DNA of 64,000 nt from Smittia aterrima (lineage: Eukaryota > Arthropoda > Insecta > Diptera > Chironomidae). The translations under genes were made by a program, and so were the position numbers. The DNA is taken from contig CP093829.1 in the NCBI GenBank assembly GCA_033063855.1, forward strand, positions 24,769,537 through 24,833,536, given 5' to 3'. The notes beneath the pieces are model-generated. The model did not search any database. It had not been told where the DNA came from and saw only the letters and a program-made list of their open reading frames with translations. The first letter of the stretch is position 1. Each line of letters begins with the position of its first letter. Positions 14,001 to 29,000 of this stretch are shown piece after piece.

Positions 14001-17000
14001 ACGAAATGCTCCTCACAATACCACGCTCTATGCTCTGTTATTTGCGATTCGAGCTGAAAGCTTCGCTTCGCTTCTACGACTCTACAGAATGCATGCAATT
14101 TGAGTCATAAACGAGCATTTCGAGGAATATCGTTTCGATTCGATATTTTTTTTTATATTGGAAACCAACAAAATGGCAGTCCATTTGTTATTCGAGATGT
14201 TTTTATGTGTTCTCGATTGGAAAATCACAGTCTTCTATTCTAAAACGAGATCAGAAGATTTGTTGTTCTTTTCTTCATCGTCGAGTGGTTTTGATTTTCC
14301 GTTTTCCTTCTACTCCTGTCTATCTCATGTTTTTATTTTTTGTTTTTTTAAGAAGCAACTCGATACGTGGAAAGTCTTCAAGGGATGTTTATTCATTCAT
14401 TCAGAATGAAGATGCGGCAAGTTCTTCGGCTGCTTTGTCAAGATGAAACTCATGTCGAACAATGTAACTACTTTCTCATTCTTGTGAATAAGCTATTTGT
14501 TGACAAATCGCTCTACATTGCATCTTGTCTGCTACATCGTAAAGATCATCATTCCACAAAAGAGTGAGACAGAGAGAGAACAAATCAATCTACTTGTTAG
14601 TTTCGGTTTGAAAATAAAAAACACTTGAAACAAGAGAAGCTCTAATGACTTCAATGTCTGCGTGTGGTGTCTCTCAAACATTTCAATTCAATAATCCTCA
14701 ATGTCACGGACGCGTCATCTGCGTTCGTTAAAGGCCGTGAAATGAATACGATGTGTCAGTTCATAAAACAATAAATTGGACTGACGACGCATGGAATGAG
14801 ACGGAGGATCAAATTATTCAGGAAATCAGTTAATTCTCTGAAACATTTTATCCCCAGGAAATTACTAATTATGATGTGGATAGACTGAATGTCCACGAGG
14901 AAGAGAACAGGGAATAAACTTTTTTTTTACGGTTGTTAATCCTGGTTATGAACTATTTCATGGTTGAAATATTACTGTGAATAGTTCTGCTTGTGCCAGA
15001 ACCCTTTTTTGCTCATTCACAAATAATAAGGACGAGGCCATCGAGATATATGATGGCTGAACAACTCATTTGCATAAACCAATAAATATTTTTACATCAA
15101 TTAGCATAAATAACAAAAGGCATAATGCTACTACGGTCAACCATATGTTTATTTTAATGCTACAATATGCTCATGCATTCGAAATCTTAAGAGGGAGAGA
15201 GAGAGAAGCGGTAACAAAGTCAACTTCATGTCTGCAATCTAGATTCGCAAAGGAATAAACATTCTTGTTTGTTAGTTCGTGATATCGAGACGCTTCCGTT
15301 CATCATTTGCTTTCCATCAATTTGCAAGTGGGGAAATTAACATTTTGCTTCTGCCATCCGCATACTATTCAAAGTTTATAATTATAATGAAGCCTTGGAA
15401 GATTCAATAGCTCAGCAAACAGAGGCACTGAAAGCGTAAATTTGCATGTGATTTGCATACTAGGGAAATATATTCCTCAACCAGAGCTTTTTCACAATTC
15501 CGTGTGCTGTTGACTTGATCCCAGGTACTCAACAGCGTCGAGTATGATTCGAGAGAGAGAAAGAAAAAAAAATGATGAATTTCATCAGCCTTGGATGCTG
15601 TGAGTTTGAGGAAAGAATTCAGAAAGCTTCAAGCACATCAAATTTAAATGCTAATTCATAATTTTCTTTCATGGCTCACGATGATAAACGCTCGTTGTTG
15701 GAAAAAGCAAAGGAAGGAGATGCAAGCACCTTCTACTGCTAATTCCTTCGGCAAACGACTTTCTCGTTGTAAATATACGCTCGAAGTAGAAGTACATAAA
15801 TTCTGATAGAGAGACGAAGTAGAAAGCTGTTGTGGTGCGCCACATACATGAGCACACACATAATTTACTAGATAAACACAAATCTAATCTGAAATATTAT
15901 GCAAATGCAAACCAAAGAGATGGAAAAAAAATGTGTTCGTACTTCTCTTCTTATGGAGGTAAAATGAAACTACTTTCCTTCAACCCATTGAAATATGAAT
16001 TGAATTCATAAATAGTTGTGACGTTTGGAGATGGAAAAAAAATGCTCCACGAGACCAGAGACGAAGAAGAGGGAAATGTATCGCCATGGAAGCCAACGAT
16101 ATTGGATTTTCCTCTTTTCATGAAGCATTTGCACATGAATATTGGAAGTTTGATGTCGTATGGAAGCGACTCGTTTTTTTAGATGAAATGTGTGAATATT
16201 TTCGTTGGTATACCGAGCAGTCGAGAGCCGCCTTCAACTTTCATTTACGAGTGCTTTAATATTGCATGAGCTGGGGGTTCCTGCATTCATAATTTTCTAA
16301 TCCAAATATGTAGTTGAAATGCCTCCGAGCTCCTCACATAGCTTCTGGTTTGATAGTTGAATATATCAAGCCAGAGCACAAAAGAGCGCTCATTAAAACG
16401 TGTCTGTATACAATTTATGAAATTATGCAAATTTGATTTCTATTGTTTATCCGTTCGCTTTTCTTGTTCTTTGATAATTTCCAACCCGTAAACAAGGTTC
16501 CTTTGTCTTTTTCATATACGCAAAAACGAATCGGAAAGAGAAACAATCCAAATAAAGAGAAACAATTTTTCCATAAACAATAATCGTTCTAAACAAATTC
16601 ACAGAAGCCTGAGACTGAAAAATTGTTCCAGATCGATCTGAAGTTGAATAAACAAATTTTTTTCTTTTCTTTTCGACTAAACAGCAGCGAACTTCAATAA
16701 TTTTCATTAAAGAATGTTTCTCTCTTTCAAAGACATCTCTTTCGGGCGAAGCTTTATCTTTTGACCCTTTTTTGCTGGTGCTCAGTCAACTTGCTACAAA
16801 ATTAAGATTTTCTTTTTAATAAAATAAAATGAAAAAGAAAAAAAGAGAGGAAGAGACAAATTGAAAGAAAGAGAGAAGAATTTAATATCAAATGGAAGTG
16901 AAATGAGGTCATAATGTTGCATAATTTGCCTTTCCTCTTTTACAAACTCCGAATCTCTGTGTTGCTCTTGAGCAATGCTCAAAGATTTATCCGTTTCAGG

Positions 17001-20000
17001 ATTCATGTCTTATTTATTCTCCTCTTGTTCCATCTTCAAACAATATTTATCCTTTCCGAATATAATATAAATCTCAACATCGTTTTCTTCGTTTCAAAGC
17101 TGCGATTCTAAAACCATATGCAAATTTTCCTCTTGCTTTGTGTGTATTTAGATGTTTTCCGTAAAGATTATTGTTGTGAAAGCGATGCATATTTAATACC
17201 ACGTTTTGTTTGACTTGGCAAAAAATGTTTCCCCGAAAAAAAAACGAAAACGAGACAAACAAAACGAGAGGGAATATTTAATCTATTTTGCATGCTAGAA
17301 TGTCTCAACGTTCACGTGTGTGTTCATTTATCATATTTAAGCTTCTCTGTTTTACATTTTTCTTCCTGTTATTTCAGAAGCTAACGGATTGCTTCTGAAT
17401 GAATCGATAAATTATAAGCCGCGTATCGCTTTTCACGTTCAACAAATTTTCTTAAAGCTTTCTCGTAACAAGATTAAAACTTGTAAATCGCTGAAGTTGT
17501 GGACAAGTTATGAGCTCCCAATAACCTTTCTGCGAAAAGCACTTCACTTCGGGTCTTCCGAGTCAAACTAAGTTAGGATGTGTGGCAAAGGTGAAGAAAC
17601 TACTTAGACACAGAACAATAATGTGAGTTCAAGCTCCCAAGTTTAAATTAGAGAACAAAGCTTCCGCCGGACATAAACACACAAAATATTTACGCTTTAC
17701 GTAATGTTACTCGATGTGATCATGTGAATATCAAAAAACTTTTTCTCCCGAAAATCATGATTTATGAAATTGTCTTTTTGTTTGCTGCTGTTCTTTCCGA
17801 GAAAATTGTGGCACGCACATATGGGCTAAGTCCGATTATGCGTTGGGAGGGAAGAGTTTGATTTATGTTGGGATGATTTGTGAATATTTGCGTGACATAA
17901 ATTCTAAATAGTTTAAAACTGTGAGAGTATCATTGTTGTTGAATCAACTTCTTTTGTTTTAGGAGGAGACAACGAACGAACCGACGACGAGAGAGATATG
18001 AAAATATGAAAAAAGCGGAAGGATAGATTCCTCGTCGGAACAATATAATTCGTGAAGATTACACATGTTTGAGTAACAGAAATGACAAAAATATGTGAAA
18101 GAATGTTGAGCGAAAAGTTTTCCTCGTTTTAAAATTGTCTCCCACATTTCGATGGCATGAGAGACGAAGGCAAACAAAAACGTTTAGGAAAATTGCTGTG
18201 ATTTGTGTCTCGTACGGTTCTAAATCCATTTCTGTTCAAATATTGTCGCCTAATTTGGTTAAACAAAATGATTTTCTCGGGGATTTCTCGGTTTGTGTGT
18301 TTCGCCCCTCAACTTCGTGTTTATGGTTTTGAAAGTTCTCTGTGATGTGAATACCAAACTAAGCTATAGGGGGAGGCTCATGCCTCACGCTAAATTTCTG
18401 TTCCACTCATAAAATCAGCACCAATTTGAAAATCGTCATCAATGCTACGCATAAATGACAGATAACTGATCCAATATTCATTTATTTAATCCCTCTTTTC
18501 ACCGGGATTGATATCAATGTTATTGTTGTTCGATGCGCTACGTCTAGCGCAGGGTGTGGAGTTCGTGTCTCTGTCTCTGATTAAAAGTTCATGACTTTGA
18601 ATTTTTTATATGTTTGGCAATATTTTCTGCGTTATCATTCCGCTGCCGCATTGATATTGACACACAGGCACATACAATCTACCACCTTCAACAACAATAG
18701 ACACATTTCGACGTCAAAATATTTCGTTTCTGTGTTCTAACCATCTCGAATTCGAAGCATGTTCCTCATCCTCGGTCGTCGTTGACGGTTTTTTTTGCGC
18801 ACCAACAGACTCACGAGGAATTTTCAACGAGAGAGAGAGAGCGACGCCGATATTTCTTTTTTGCCTTCATGGGGTGAAGTCAACGGATTGATCTTTGAGC
18901 ATTATGAGAAAACTCTTTCACAGCAAGAGCTGCTCGAGCTATCATCGAACAAGGATTGAGGACTAAAAATGAGACGAAATTTCCACAAACGCTAAAGCAT
19001 TTTGCACCCAATTTTCATTCCTAACCCCTAAACCACATAGAAGACAAAAAAAAAACGAATCAAGTATCAATTGACATATGGCGTTGCCTGATGTTGCGCC
19101 AAGTTATCGTCGAACAGAGCGAGCACAAAAAAAATCAAACAGTTTTATTATAAGATGAAATTTATCAGCCCTTCAATCATCTGTTTGAGTTTGAGACTCG
19201 TTATCGGTTGAGCAAATAGTCTCTAAACTGAAATTGCACAAAGAAGCTCCATCGTGGATGATGGCGGCGGTTATTTGTTATTTGCGGATCTAATTCAATG
19301 TAAATACGCTTGATACTTTTTCCCGCTCATCGTCGAATCGCAGTCTGAAACTTAATCAGTTTACGTTTGGTTGAAAAGCTAATAAAAGCTCCTTTATGCT
19401 CGATATCATTTTACATAAATATTTTATGAAATTCACTGCTCAGATCTTTTTTTTTTCTTCTCGCAGACGGGTTAGTCTCTGTGAACGATACACAAACATT
19501 TGCATCGTCGAACCGAAAATGAACATTCGAGAAGGGAGAAAAAAAACTGTGTTGTGTACAGAGAAGTGATCACAAACCTCACAAAAAGGCGAGACGTAAA
19601 AATTTGAAATATTCTCGTCCTTAGCTGACTGGGTTGGTGTGGCAGCGGAATTGGTTTTGCTTGTGCTCTTCTATTTCAGAATGTGAAACCTCAATTTTAG
19701 CATTCGCCTCTTGCTATGATTGTTTTTTTGTCTCTGCTTCTACCGTGTGTCATGTGCTCAAGCGACAGTGATTGGAGCGCAAAAAAATCGCTTTTTTCAA
19801 ATATATTCCTCACCAAGAGCTGAAGGAGAGAGAAGGAGGAATTTACAAAATCACGTAAGCAAACAGTCGAGATTTACAAATTCATTAATGAACATTTAAT
19901 TTTCGGGTTCCGTGTGTTTGCTTCATCATCAATGTGATACACTTTTTCCCTCTACTCATCCGTTTCCAGATCCAAGCGTCGTGTGTATGGAGAGGTAAGA

Positions 20001-23000
20001 AGACAAGAGAAGCGTTTAAATTGTACAAACTCAATCTACTGAATCTACATCTAACCCAGCAAAAAGCGATGGAAACTTTTATTTGTCTTTTGCCAAAGAA
20101 TGTTGCTGATGAAACGAAAGGAGGAAGCGAGACTACAAGAATCACCAGCATATTGAGGATAATTAAAAACTTTCTGCTCCTCGCCATCTTTCGGAGAATG
20201 CTGCTCAAACAATGGAAGAGAATTTCATCGGAAGACGAATGATGAGAAACTAAAATAGAAGATTTGCAAGAGCTAGAGCTTCGGCTCTTCTTTTGGTTTG
20301 GAGAAGGACGAGGTAGCATAATTATTATTTACCTAAAACATTCTGATTCAAGAAAACTTTTCCTTCGCTTTTCCAATGAACTTTGCAATTTTCTCTGCCT
20401 TGCAGGGATATCTGACGCCTCACCCTCGAATTGAAAACAAAAAGAAAGAAATTTCCCATCTCTCGACTAAGATTGTAAAGTGATTTTCACCTCCTCTCTC
20501 TCTCTCTCTCTTCAGAAAGCTTTTCCTCTTTTAAAACGTTGCAGGCCGTGATTTATTGCCAAATGAAGCACATAAAAATATTAATAAAAAAATTCTTTCT
20601 TGATTTATTGAGGAGCAGGGTGTTGAAAAGAAGAAAGTCGAGGGAGAGCTCTGTAAGACTCGATAGAGACTTTATTACCTTGAAGCTGTTTTTGTCATTT
20701 CATTTTTTTTTATTTTGGCTTCCCGAGGTATTAATGAAAGCAAGCAACAGTCATCCGTGACAAAAGACCTCGAAGAAAAAAACGACAACAAGTTATTACC
20801 GACAGACATCATCGTAAATTCTTTATCTTTCAAGATAGTTTTCATTTTTTCCTATGAATCCGAGCTAGCGCATGTTGTTTGATACATTACATAAGTTTTT
20901 TTTTGCTGGGAAAAATTATTTTTATAGCGTCACTAAGCCAATTTGTCACGATCTCAACTCGCTCTCTGTATATGGAAAAACATTATTAAATTTCCTTCTC
21001 GCAAACGAATAAACGAGCGAACCAAAAAAAAATATTCGGCAAATTCGTAGAATTTTGATAAAAGTTTATTGAAGGGTTTTTTACGCGTGAGAGTGATTTG
21101 AGTGTGCTGTCAAATAGAAAGAGTTTCTTGCTCACTGAGTTTCTGATTTTCATTAAGAACAGACGACGAGGTTCTTCGAATAAAAGTCCATAACAAAAAC
21201 GCCATGTATCATAAACGGGGATGAAAATTGTATTCATATGCTGGAGTTCGCTCCTCTGTTGTTGGTGTGTTTAAATAAATAAAAATATAAAGCGCTCTTG
21301 AATACATGATTACGACAGTGATAGAGCTAACGGAACATCAAACGCAAGTGATAGTTCTTCCTCGTAAAATCTCTTTCCTCCGCTGTTGCTTATTTGTTCA
21401 AGAATAAACTCGTAAAACGCGATATTTTATGTGTGACTTTAGCATTTTCCTACTGGCTCTGTAGATGAAGACTGCTAATAGCTTTATTTGAGACGGAATC
21501 GATCCGGAAGGCATTCGACATGACATCACACGAAAATCTCTGTGTTTGCTTATATTTTAAAACAGTTCACGATTTTTATTGCCATCGCGCGTTTTCCTTA
21601 ATTAGTGCGGGGCTTATTTGTTTTCATTAGAGAGCTACGCCAGTCTGCAGTAGCAAATTCAATTAAAAGAAGCTTTGTGTGAAATTTCTTTCTGTTTCAA
21701 TTAACTCGAAAATTGCACATGAGAATTTATAAGCGTTTTATGGGTTCGCTTGCTCGCTCGTTATTGCCGTCCGCGATGGGTTCACGAAGAGAGTTTTTCA
21801 ACGCAAACTTGTAATTTATATTCGCGCTGGTTTGCTGCCGATTGAAATTAATTGCTTCTGACATTGTTGTGTCTCACTCTCTCATCATCATGCCAAATGC
21901 ATTCACGTTAAATTGTGCGTCAGCATTCCGCTTCATATGAGGATCTCTCTCTCGTCGGAAACGCAAGGCTTTGCGCCATCACGTCAAGCATAAATTTGAT
22001 ATTTTGTTTCATTCTCTTTCTCTTCGTACATTGAATAATTGATAAATTGCGTGGCAGCCGAAAATATCATTTCATCGTTCGGTCAGATGGCCTTGCGCTG
22101 GTTATTATTTTACGAACTTTGCTCTCTCTGTTTCGAGGGGGTAAACCATTTTTCCACAAACAGAAAATCAATTTGTCATCGTTTAACGTCAAAGAGAAGT
22201 TGATGTGTATTTTAAACAATAATAATGAAACAGAACACAAAAAAACAAAGCGACAAGACCATAAAGCCCATCGGCTTTACACATGTATAGTGAGACCAAA
22301 GTGGAAATGGTTGCGAAAATAAACAGCGGAAAATATTGAAACGTTTAATTAATTTACCACGCCAACGTTTTCTCAGAAACTCTACTCGCGCTTTTTCCCG
22401 TTGATTTTAAAGCAAAATTAATGTTTTGACGGACACTGCTTGTAGATCGTTTTCGACGAAAAACGACCGCTCCTCAATTTCTAAAACGTTTGTGGATGAA
22501 ATTTTCTTTTGGCGAGCGAGAGGAAGAGAATGGCGTATGATTAATTACTTTTCCATTGCCGTTGTGTGGATTCATTTGTTGTTGGATTAGGCTTGTAATT
22601 TACATTGTTCAAGTCTACGCTTTCTCACAATATCACCCCCATCCTCCAAAAAGCCCCTAAATTAAGTCAAACATGAAGCCTCGAAACAGACATTTCAACA
22701 GACAAACACCACGAAATGCCATTGGGGGTGATTTCCCTTTTCTCGCTCTCTCAACAATTCCTTTCTTGCTTCTCATTCAGCTTTCGCTTATAAATATCAT
22801 TTATTTCGTTTTTTTTTTCTTCTTTCGCTTTCCTCGCTCCACGAATCCAGCGCCTAATTATAATTCATTATAGTCATCATAATACCCCAACAACTTTCAG
22901 AGGAAACTGAAACGCAAAGAAGGGAATAATAATCAACAAACATTTTTCGACGAGGCTGACGTTGTTGAGATTCCTTTAGAGCAAGGCGGTTCCTTCGACT

Positions 23001-26000
23001 CAAAAGCTTGGAGACAAATCGATATCATTTACTGTCACTTTGTGCTCATGAGTCTTCGCTGTTGGTGTTTTTGAGGCATTACGACTAATACTCCTAATAT
23101 AATAAACTGTCTTAATGTTCAAGAGCGAAGATAAGCTTCCTTAAAGCCAAGATTCCTCGAATTATTTTAGAGATTGCAGTGAATTGATCGGACAATCAAG
23201 TTATTAGAGATCATTATCAACGAGACGACGTTCTTGTTTACAGCATGAAAAATAAATTACTAGAAGCCACCAACAGCGATCGAGAGATTGGCGAACGCCG
23301 CTGAAAATCAATAAGCAAACGAGAAGCTCAAATTACTTTCTGAAATCCCCTCAAAATTGCTTCCAATTACAAGTTATTTTTTTACTTTAGTAAGCTGAGG
23401 CAGAAATCCTCCAGTGATTCTATTATAGAATCGTGATTGATATCAATTATATCCAATATCAATTATTTCACAGAATTACAGCTCTTAAGTCGCTCCATCA
23501 CCCGCCTTACTAAACAGCCCGTTTTTCACGGCCCACAATCAAATCAAATTTTCTTTTTGCAAGAAAGGCGGTAGATTCGCAAATTTTATTGCTTCACCTC
23601 TCCATCTCTCTCTTTGCTCTTTCTCTGATTCGATTGCATAAAACACTCAAGAAGGCGGCAAGGGAATTCATTTGTTGTGAAAGATGGGGACGGGGGAGAG
23701 AAAGAAAGGCCCAAGCCAAATAAAAATCAATGACTGGAAAATCGTGGCAGTTATGTTCCTCAAGCTACAACAAAAAAATAAACTCAGGATGAAGGAGAGA
23801 AAAAAAATGAGGAGTGGAATTATCCAGTGAAGAGTGTGGGCGATGATAGAACAACGGCAATATCATGGCTCGACGCAAAAAAAAATTTCACGAAAGGAGA
23901 GCGAGAAGAAAAAAAGGGACATTAATTATTCTCCCAAACAAGAACAGCAGATTCCCATTAAGAGTGACTGGCAAATGCCTTCATGTTTTAAGCGTCTTCT
24001 ACGCCTCGTCATTGTCGTAAGCATTCCTCTTACACACGACGAGGACTACGACGACGAGAGTGAGTAGAAGACAGAGAGAGATTGTGCGAGAGGAAATTTT
24101 TTAATCCAGATATTTCAGATAACAAGATAATTTCGTGTGCCTTCTTCATTGTGCTCCTCTCATCCTCATTCCTATTGCCTTTATTATCATGGAGCATCGT
24201 CTCCTTTATCACCGAAGCGAACATAAAGAAGACGGGAAAAAATGAATAAAAATATTTCTGTAACGTGTCAAATGACATCTCGTTTATCACACACACACAC
24301 TTCAATTAGTATTGAAAATCATGCTTATGCTCTCAGAAGGACGGCGACTGCCACTCGAATCCTCACCCACACTGATTTCCCTTTTTTCTGCCTTCCCTTT
24401 CCGATGAAAGGGAATTTATTGAAGCGACAAAAGCGCCGATGGTTTGAGTTGATAATAATCTCATGATGATAACAAAGTGCTACAGCGTCTATTAACTCAT
24501 GACTCTCAACGAGACGAATTCGCTTAATTGCACTAACTTTTATCGGAAATTCTTTGACGCTACGTGCAAAGGGCTTTCTCGTTTGACTTTTATAGCTGAA
24601 GCCAGCGAAGTGGCACAGGTCGTTCAGAAATTTGTTACGTCTGTGCATGATGATGGAATTCTCAGACGAAGAAGAAAAAAAATTAATTTTCAAGAGTAGA
24701 GAGTGAGAGAGAGGGAGGCAGATAGGAATTGTTTTCAGCATGGATGGATCGAGGATTCAAGAACCTTACAAATTTTCTTTCGCCGATTTTCCTCGCACAG
24801 CTGGATTCCATCTAAAGCAGCGTGGAGAAGCTTTTCGAGCTAAGACGATTGGGTGAGGATGTTTAGACGAAACGAGCTCACACTGCTTTTGAATGAAGCT
24901 TTGGTTTTAATAATCTCACGTAACGCGCTCATCCGAAGGAAAAGCGAAGATTAACGCGAAAGCTCTAAACTCTTTGGCCTTGTGATGAACAAAAGAAGGC
25001 TTACAAGTGGAAGAATGAAATTAAATTGATTAAATGAAAAAGCACTTTTTCCCCGACAAACTTCGTCCTCGGCTTCATCCTCTTGCAACTCAGCTCAGCT
25101 CTGATGGAAAATTTCTTTTGTGCTCTTTTGTTTCAAGTAAATGAATTGGAAGTCAAAGAGATTTTATCGTTGATTCTCTTCAACCTTCTCTTTCGGGTGT
25201 CTCTTGAAACAGCACCTTCATCATTCTATCACGCCGCGCGACAAAACAAACTCATAAAACCCTTTTAAAGCCGGTTGAAAAGTTGTCGCATAAGGTGAGA
25301 TTTCCATTGACAAGGCGAGTGAAGTTCTTGTCTCGTTTTAACTCAAGTCGGGGCTTGATCCGAGAAAAGGGGAAAGAAAAAGAAAGAAAAAAAAGACGAA
25401 TCTGAAGTGATAAAAGATTGAGCAACAACCTGGGAAATATTAAAATACTTGGAGCTGTGAAAGGCGCCCCAGATATTTTTATGATCATCGCTGAAAGTTG
25501 TTAAATATCAATAAAACAATTTGATTTCTATGCAAATGACGACGAAGAAAAAAAAAGTTCTTGCCTTTCCGTTGCTCGTCGTCACAAATTTTATTTGATC
25601 GACTTTTTATTACGCCAATAAACCATAAAAATATTATTTTTTCATAAATCTCTTTTCGTTGATTTCTTCTTCTTTTTCTTTCCCCGCCGAGTAAAGAAGA
25701 AGAAAAAAGTTTTTCAGTCTAATTCCTTCCTCCTCCAGCAATCGTGTTTCGACACTTTTCCTTATCCGCTCAAATCTCTCCGATTTCTCTAACTTCCCCA
25801 CAGAAAAGAAAATAAAAAACGTCTTCGATTCAAACGGAAAAGAAAACTTTTTGTGTTCCCTTTTGTGCGATTTATATGAAATCACTGAGTTCGTCTCCTT
25901 TCGGGCTTGATGTTTGATGGGGAGAAAGCCCCTTTATGGCAACTAAATTATATTGATTTCTGAATCATTAAACTCATACAATTCCTTTCTTTTCCCTCTC

Positions 26001-29000
26001 ACAACCTTCAACTCCGCAAAAATCGAAAGGTAACAGCAGAAAAAATATTGGGGCATCATTATGGAAATTATTTCCACCAGTATTTAACTAGATACGCAAG
26101 AGAGCAGAAAAATGTGAATTGAAATTAAGGTAAGATTCATTTTTTGTGCTGTGCTGTCGATGAAAGCGAGTGGAAAAAAGAAAAGGGATCAATTTCATGT
26201 TGGAAGAGGAGAAGGAAAATAATGAAGTCTCTCAAGGAGCATATCTCTTCGATGTGGCGAAGCGGACCTTAAATTAGTAAACAGGAATCTCCCCGAAGTG
26301 GATCTCTCTCCTCAACCGGCGTCCATCATTTTACGATCGAAAATCAATCGAAAGATTGTAATCTCGGGAGGGTATTCAGGTAAATAATGAAATGTGAATA
26401 TATGTTCAACATCATCTTTGTTTTCCGCTCAATCAGACGTGAAGTAAACCGATGATTTATTTCAAACAAAGAAAGTTCGTGCTTTCATTTTTATTGGTGG
26501 GAGCCGACCCATGAGAGAAGGAAGTGAAATTCGTGGAAAAATTTTGATACTTTTCACAAAGATCACTGACGTCACGCTCGCACATGCCACCTGCATCTAC
26601 AGATAGAATTTTTTCTGGAATTTAATATCCATCCTTAGCGCGTCTCCATGGTATCTTCACGTCTCATCGCGTCTACCTTCATCAAATAATCTGCCATATC
26701 CGATAACCATAAAGCATCAAGCTTTCCTTCTCGTTTATTTTTTTTACTTTGCTCCAAATGGAAAATATCTGCGAACATGAAAGCTTTTCTCATTGCTTTC
26801 GGTATTTCTTTCTTTGCCTTAATTATTTTTCGTTGAGCTATTGAATTACATTGTTATCTAAATTCAATGTAAACTCGAAAACTCGACACAAGGAGTCGAA
26901 TCAACAATTTATTTGTTCTTCTCAAATTCACCAAAAGCTGAAGAGACAATTTTCGTTTTCTAGGAAGATAAATCGAATGGGCGTAAACTCCAAGCTTAGA
27001 ACTTTCATTTCTTTGTAACAAAATCGATGCTTAATTGCAGGCAAACGACGTAATAGAATATTGCACATTCATGTGTGTTTGGTCATTCAATGGAAGATTG
27101 TTTGAATATTTTGAGGGCTTATAGTTTCTCTTTCTCTCAGTCCCATTTAATTGCGTGGCCACAAAACTCAATAACTCGGTATCTTGACAAAGAATTAAAT
27201 TAATTCTGGGAATTGAAACGGCATAGCAGAAGCAATTCCTTTCCATTAGACAGGGCTCGGTTGATAAGCGGCAACAGAAGTCTGTATAATTGTTTGTTCT
27301 TCCGTTGCACAAAAGATAATTTGATGTGTCAAGAGGGGTGAATGAGACGATCTCATCCTTTCCCCTTTCGACTCGAGCGAAGGCATAAACACACACACAT
27401 TTTCCCCACAATAAACTTCTGGCCTGGCTTGGTTATCAATTAATTAATTGAGCCATGAAAATCTCTTTCAATTAAATTTTCTTAGAAGCCTCGTCTCTGC
27501 AAATCAACAAACATTCTTAATGTAGAGATGAACGAAGTAGATGGCACAGAGGGGGAGACAATTGCAAACAGCTAACATAATCCCTCCATCATCGCACTTT
27601 ACGATAAAAACATCATCATGACAGAAATTACACATGACGCTGCAAGTGAATGTTGTTCGTTCGACTGGTGAGTGTATCACGCCATAATGCACGTCATCAA
27701 ATCGTAATAAAAGTAAATAAATCATGAAATTTGTTCTTCTTCCTCTTTTGCTTCAGATGCGTGGGCGGAGCACGAACGAGAACGGATAAGAAGAAAATTA
27801 TTTTGGACATGAACTTTAATTGTACAAATAGACTTGTGAAACAGAATGTTAATACGAAGGCGACAGCTGATGCAGACGAGGCGAAAGCTGCTCAAAATTT
27901 ACTTCGTTGAACATGCTCATTCAAATTATTTTTATCCTTGTTTAGTGGCGAACGATAATTATCGCATTGAATTTTTTTAAACACAGCAACGACTTGAAAA
28001 TGAGTTGACTTCAAATGTTCTTTATGAAATTATTTCCATAATCTTGACGAGTGTAAACTACGAGGAGTGCACTCATTTGAACGACGTTTGAGAAATATTT
28101 TTTAAGCAGCGCTTTGTCGAGGGGAAAACTTGCTAGGTCTCTCTGAAGATTTTTTTTAAGTTTAATTCAAGGCGCTTACCGTTGATCTTTTTATCGCCGT
28201 AAAGAGAACTTTTCCTTTTTCGCAAATACAAAGCTTTCAGAGATCAAAAGCTCGTAAATTTGCCATGGATTTTCCTTCTCTTCTTATAAACGCGCGCTTG
28301 GATTTCTGTGACATGGGGCTGAAGCCTTTCCTGACTGCTTTCCTTACATTGATATTTTCAATGTTTTTTTTTACTCATGGATGCGATGGGGAAAAATTCC
28401 ATAAATTTATTTATTATCGATTCAAGCGAGAGAATTTTTTCTTTCTTCCGTCGGGGCGCTGAAAGAATGACTAAAGCTTTAAGAAAAGTTCTCCTTTCTC
28501 ATGTTCCAAGGATTGTAATAGCAAGCAAATACTTGTAAGTTAAAACAATGCTGCATAATTCACTTGGATAGAGTCTTTCTTCTTCCATCAGAGTTTCATT
28601 GTTATCAGCGAAAGGAGAAATGGAAATTCAAGGGTGACAACAGGAGAAGTAGAAATTTCAACGGGAAAAAAGAGACAAACTAAGAGAGAAGTTTCTTTTC
28701 TACTTATTTGATCCTTTAAGACACGCCGAGATAGCAGTCAAGTCAGATATGTATAAACGGAAGGAAAATGTCTTGGAGCAAACACAGAAGTTTATGGTTG
28801 AAATAAACTTTGCCCCGTCGACCTTTCCCAGGAAGACGAACGTAAAGAAACTTCATATTTTCATGTGCACGACAACATTCCATCGTAATAAGATCGGAAT
28901 ATTTTTTCAGCCTTTCAGGAATTTGTCCTCGGTTTTTACGCAACCGAAAAATAAATTCACATTGTGAGTCGAACGTGTACCGGAGACAACCCAAGAAAGA

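Noticed and set aside
24325..24741. 138-codon minus-strand open frame overlapping several plus-strand frames
   Set aside because: Low-complexity, basic translation with no domain; overlapping frames on both strands are typical of chance.
27031..27411. 126-codon Cys-containing minus-strand frame
   Set aside because: No signal peptide and no regular Cys spacing; no similarity recalled.
28265..28462. 65-codon plus frame with a signal-peptide-like second Met
   Set aside because: Poly-T DNA gives Phe/Leu-rich starts readily; the remaining 25 residues carry no pattern. It also shows how easily a good-looking signal peptide arises here.
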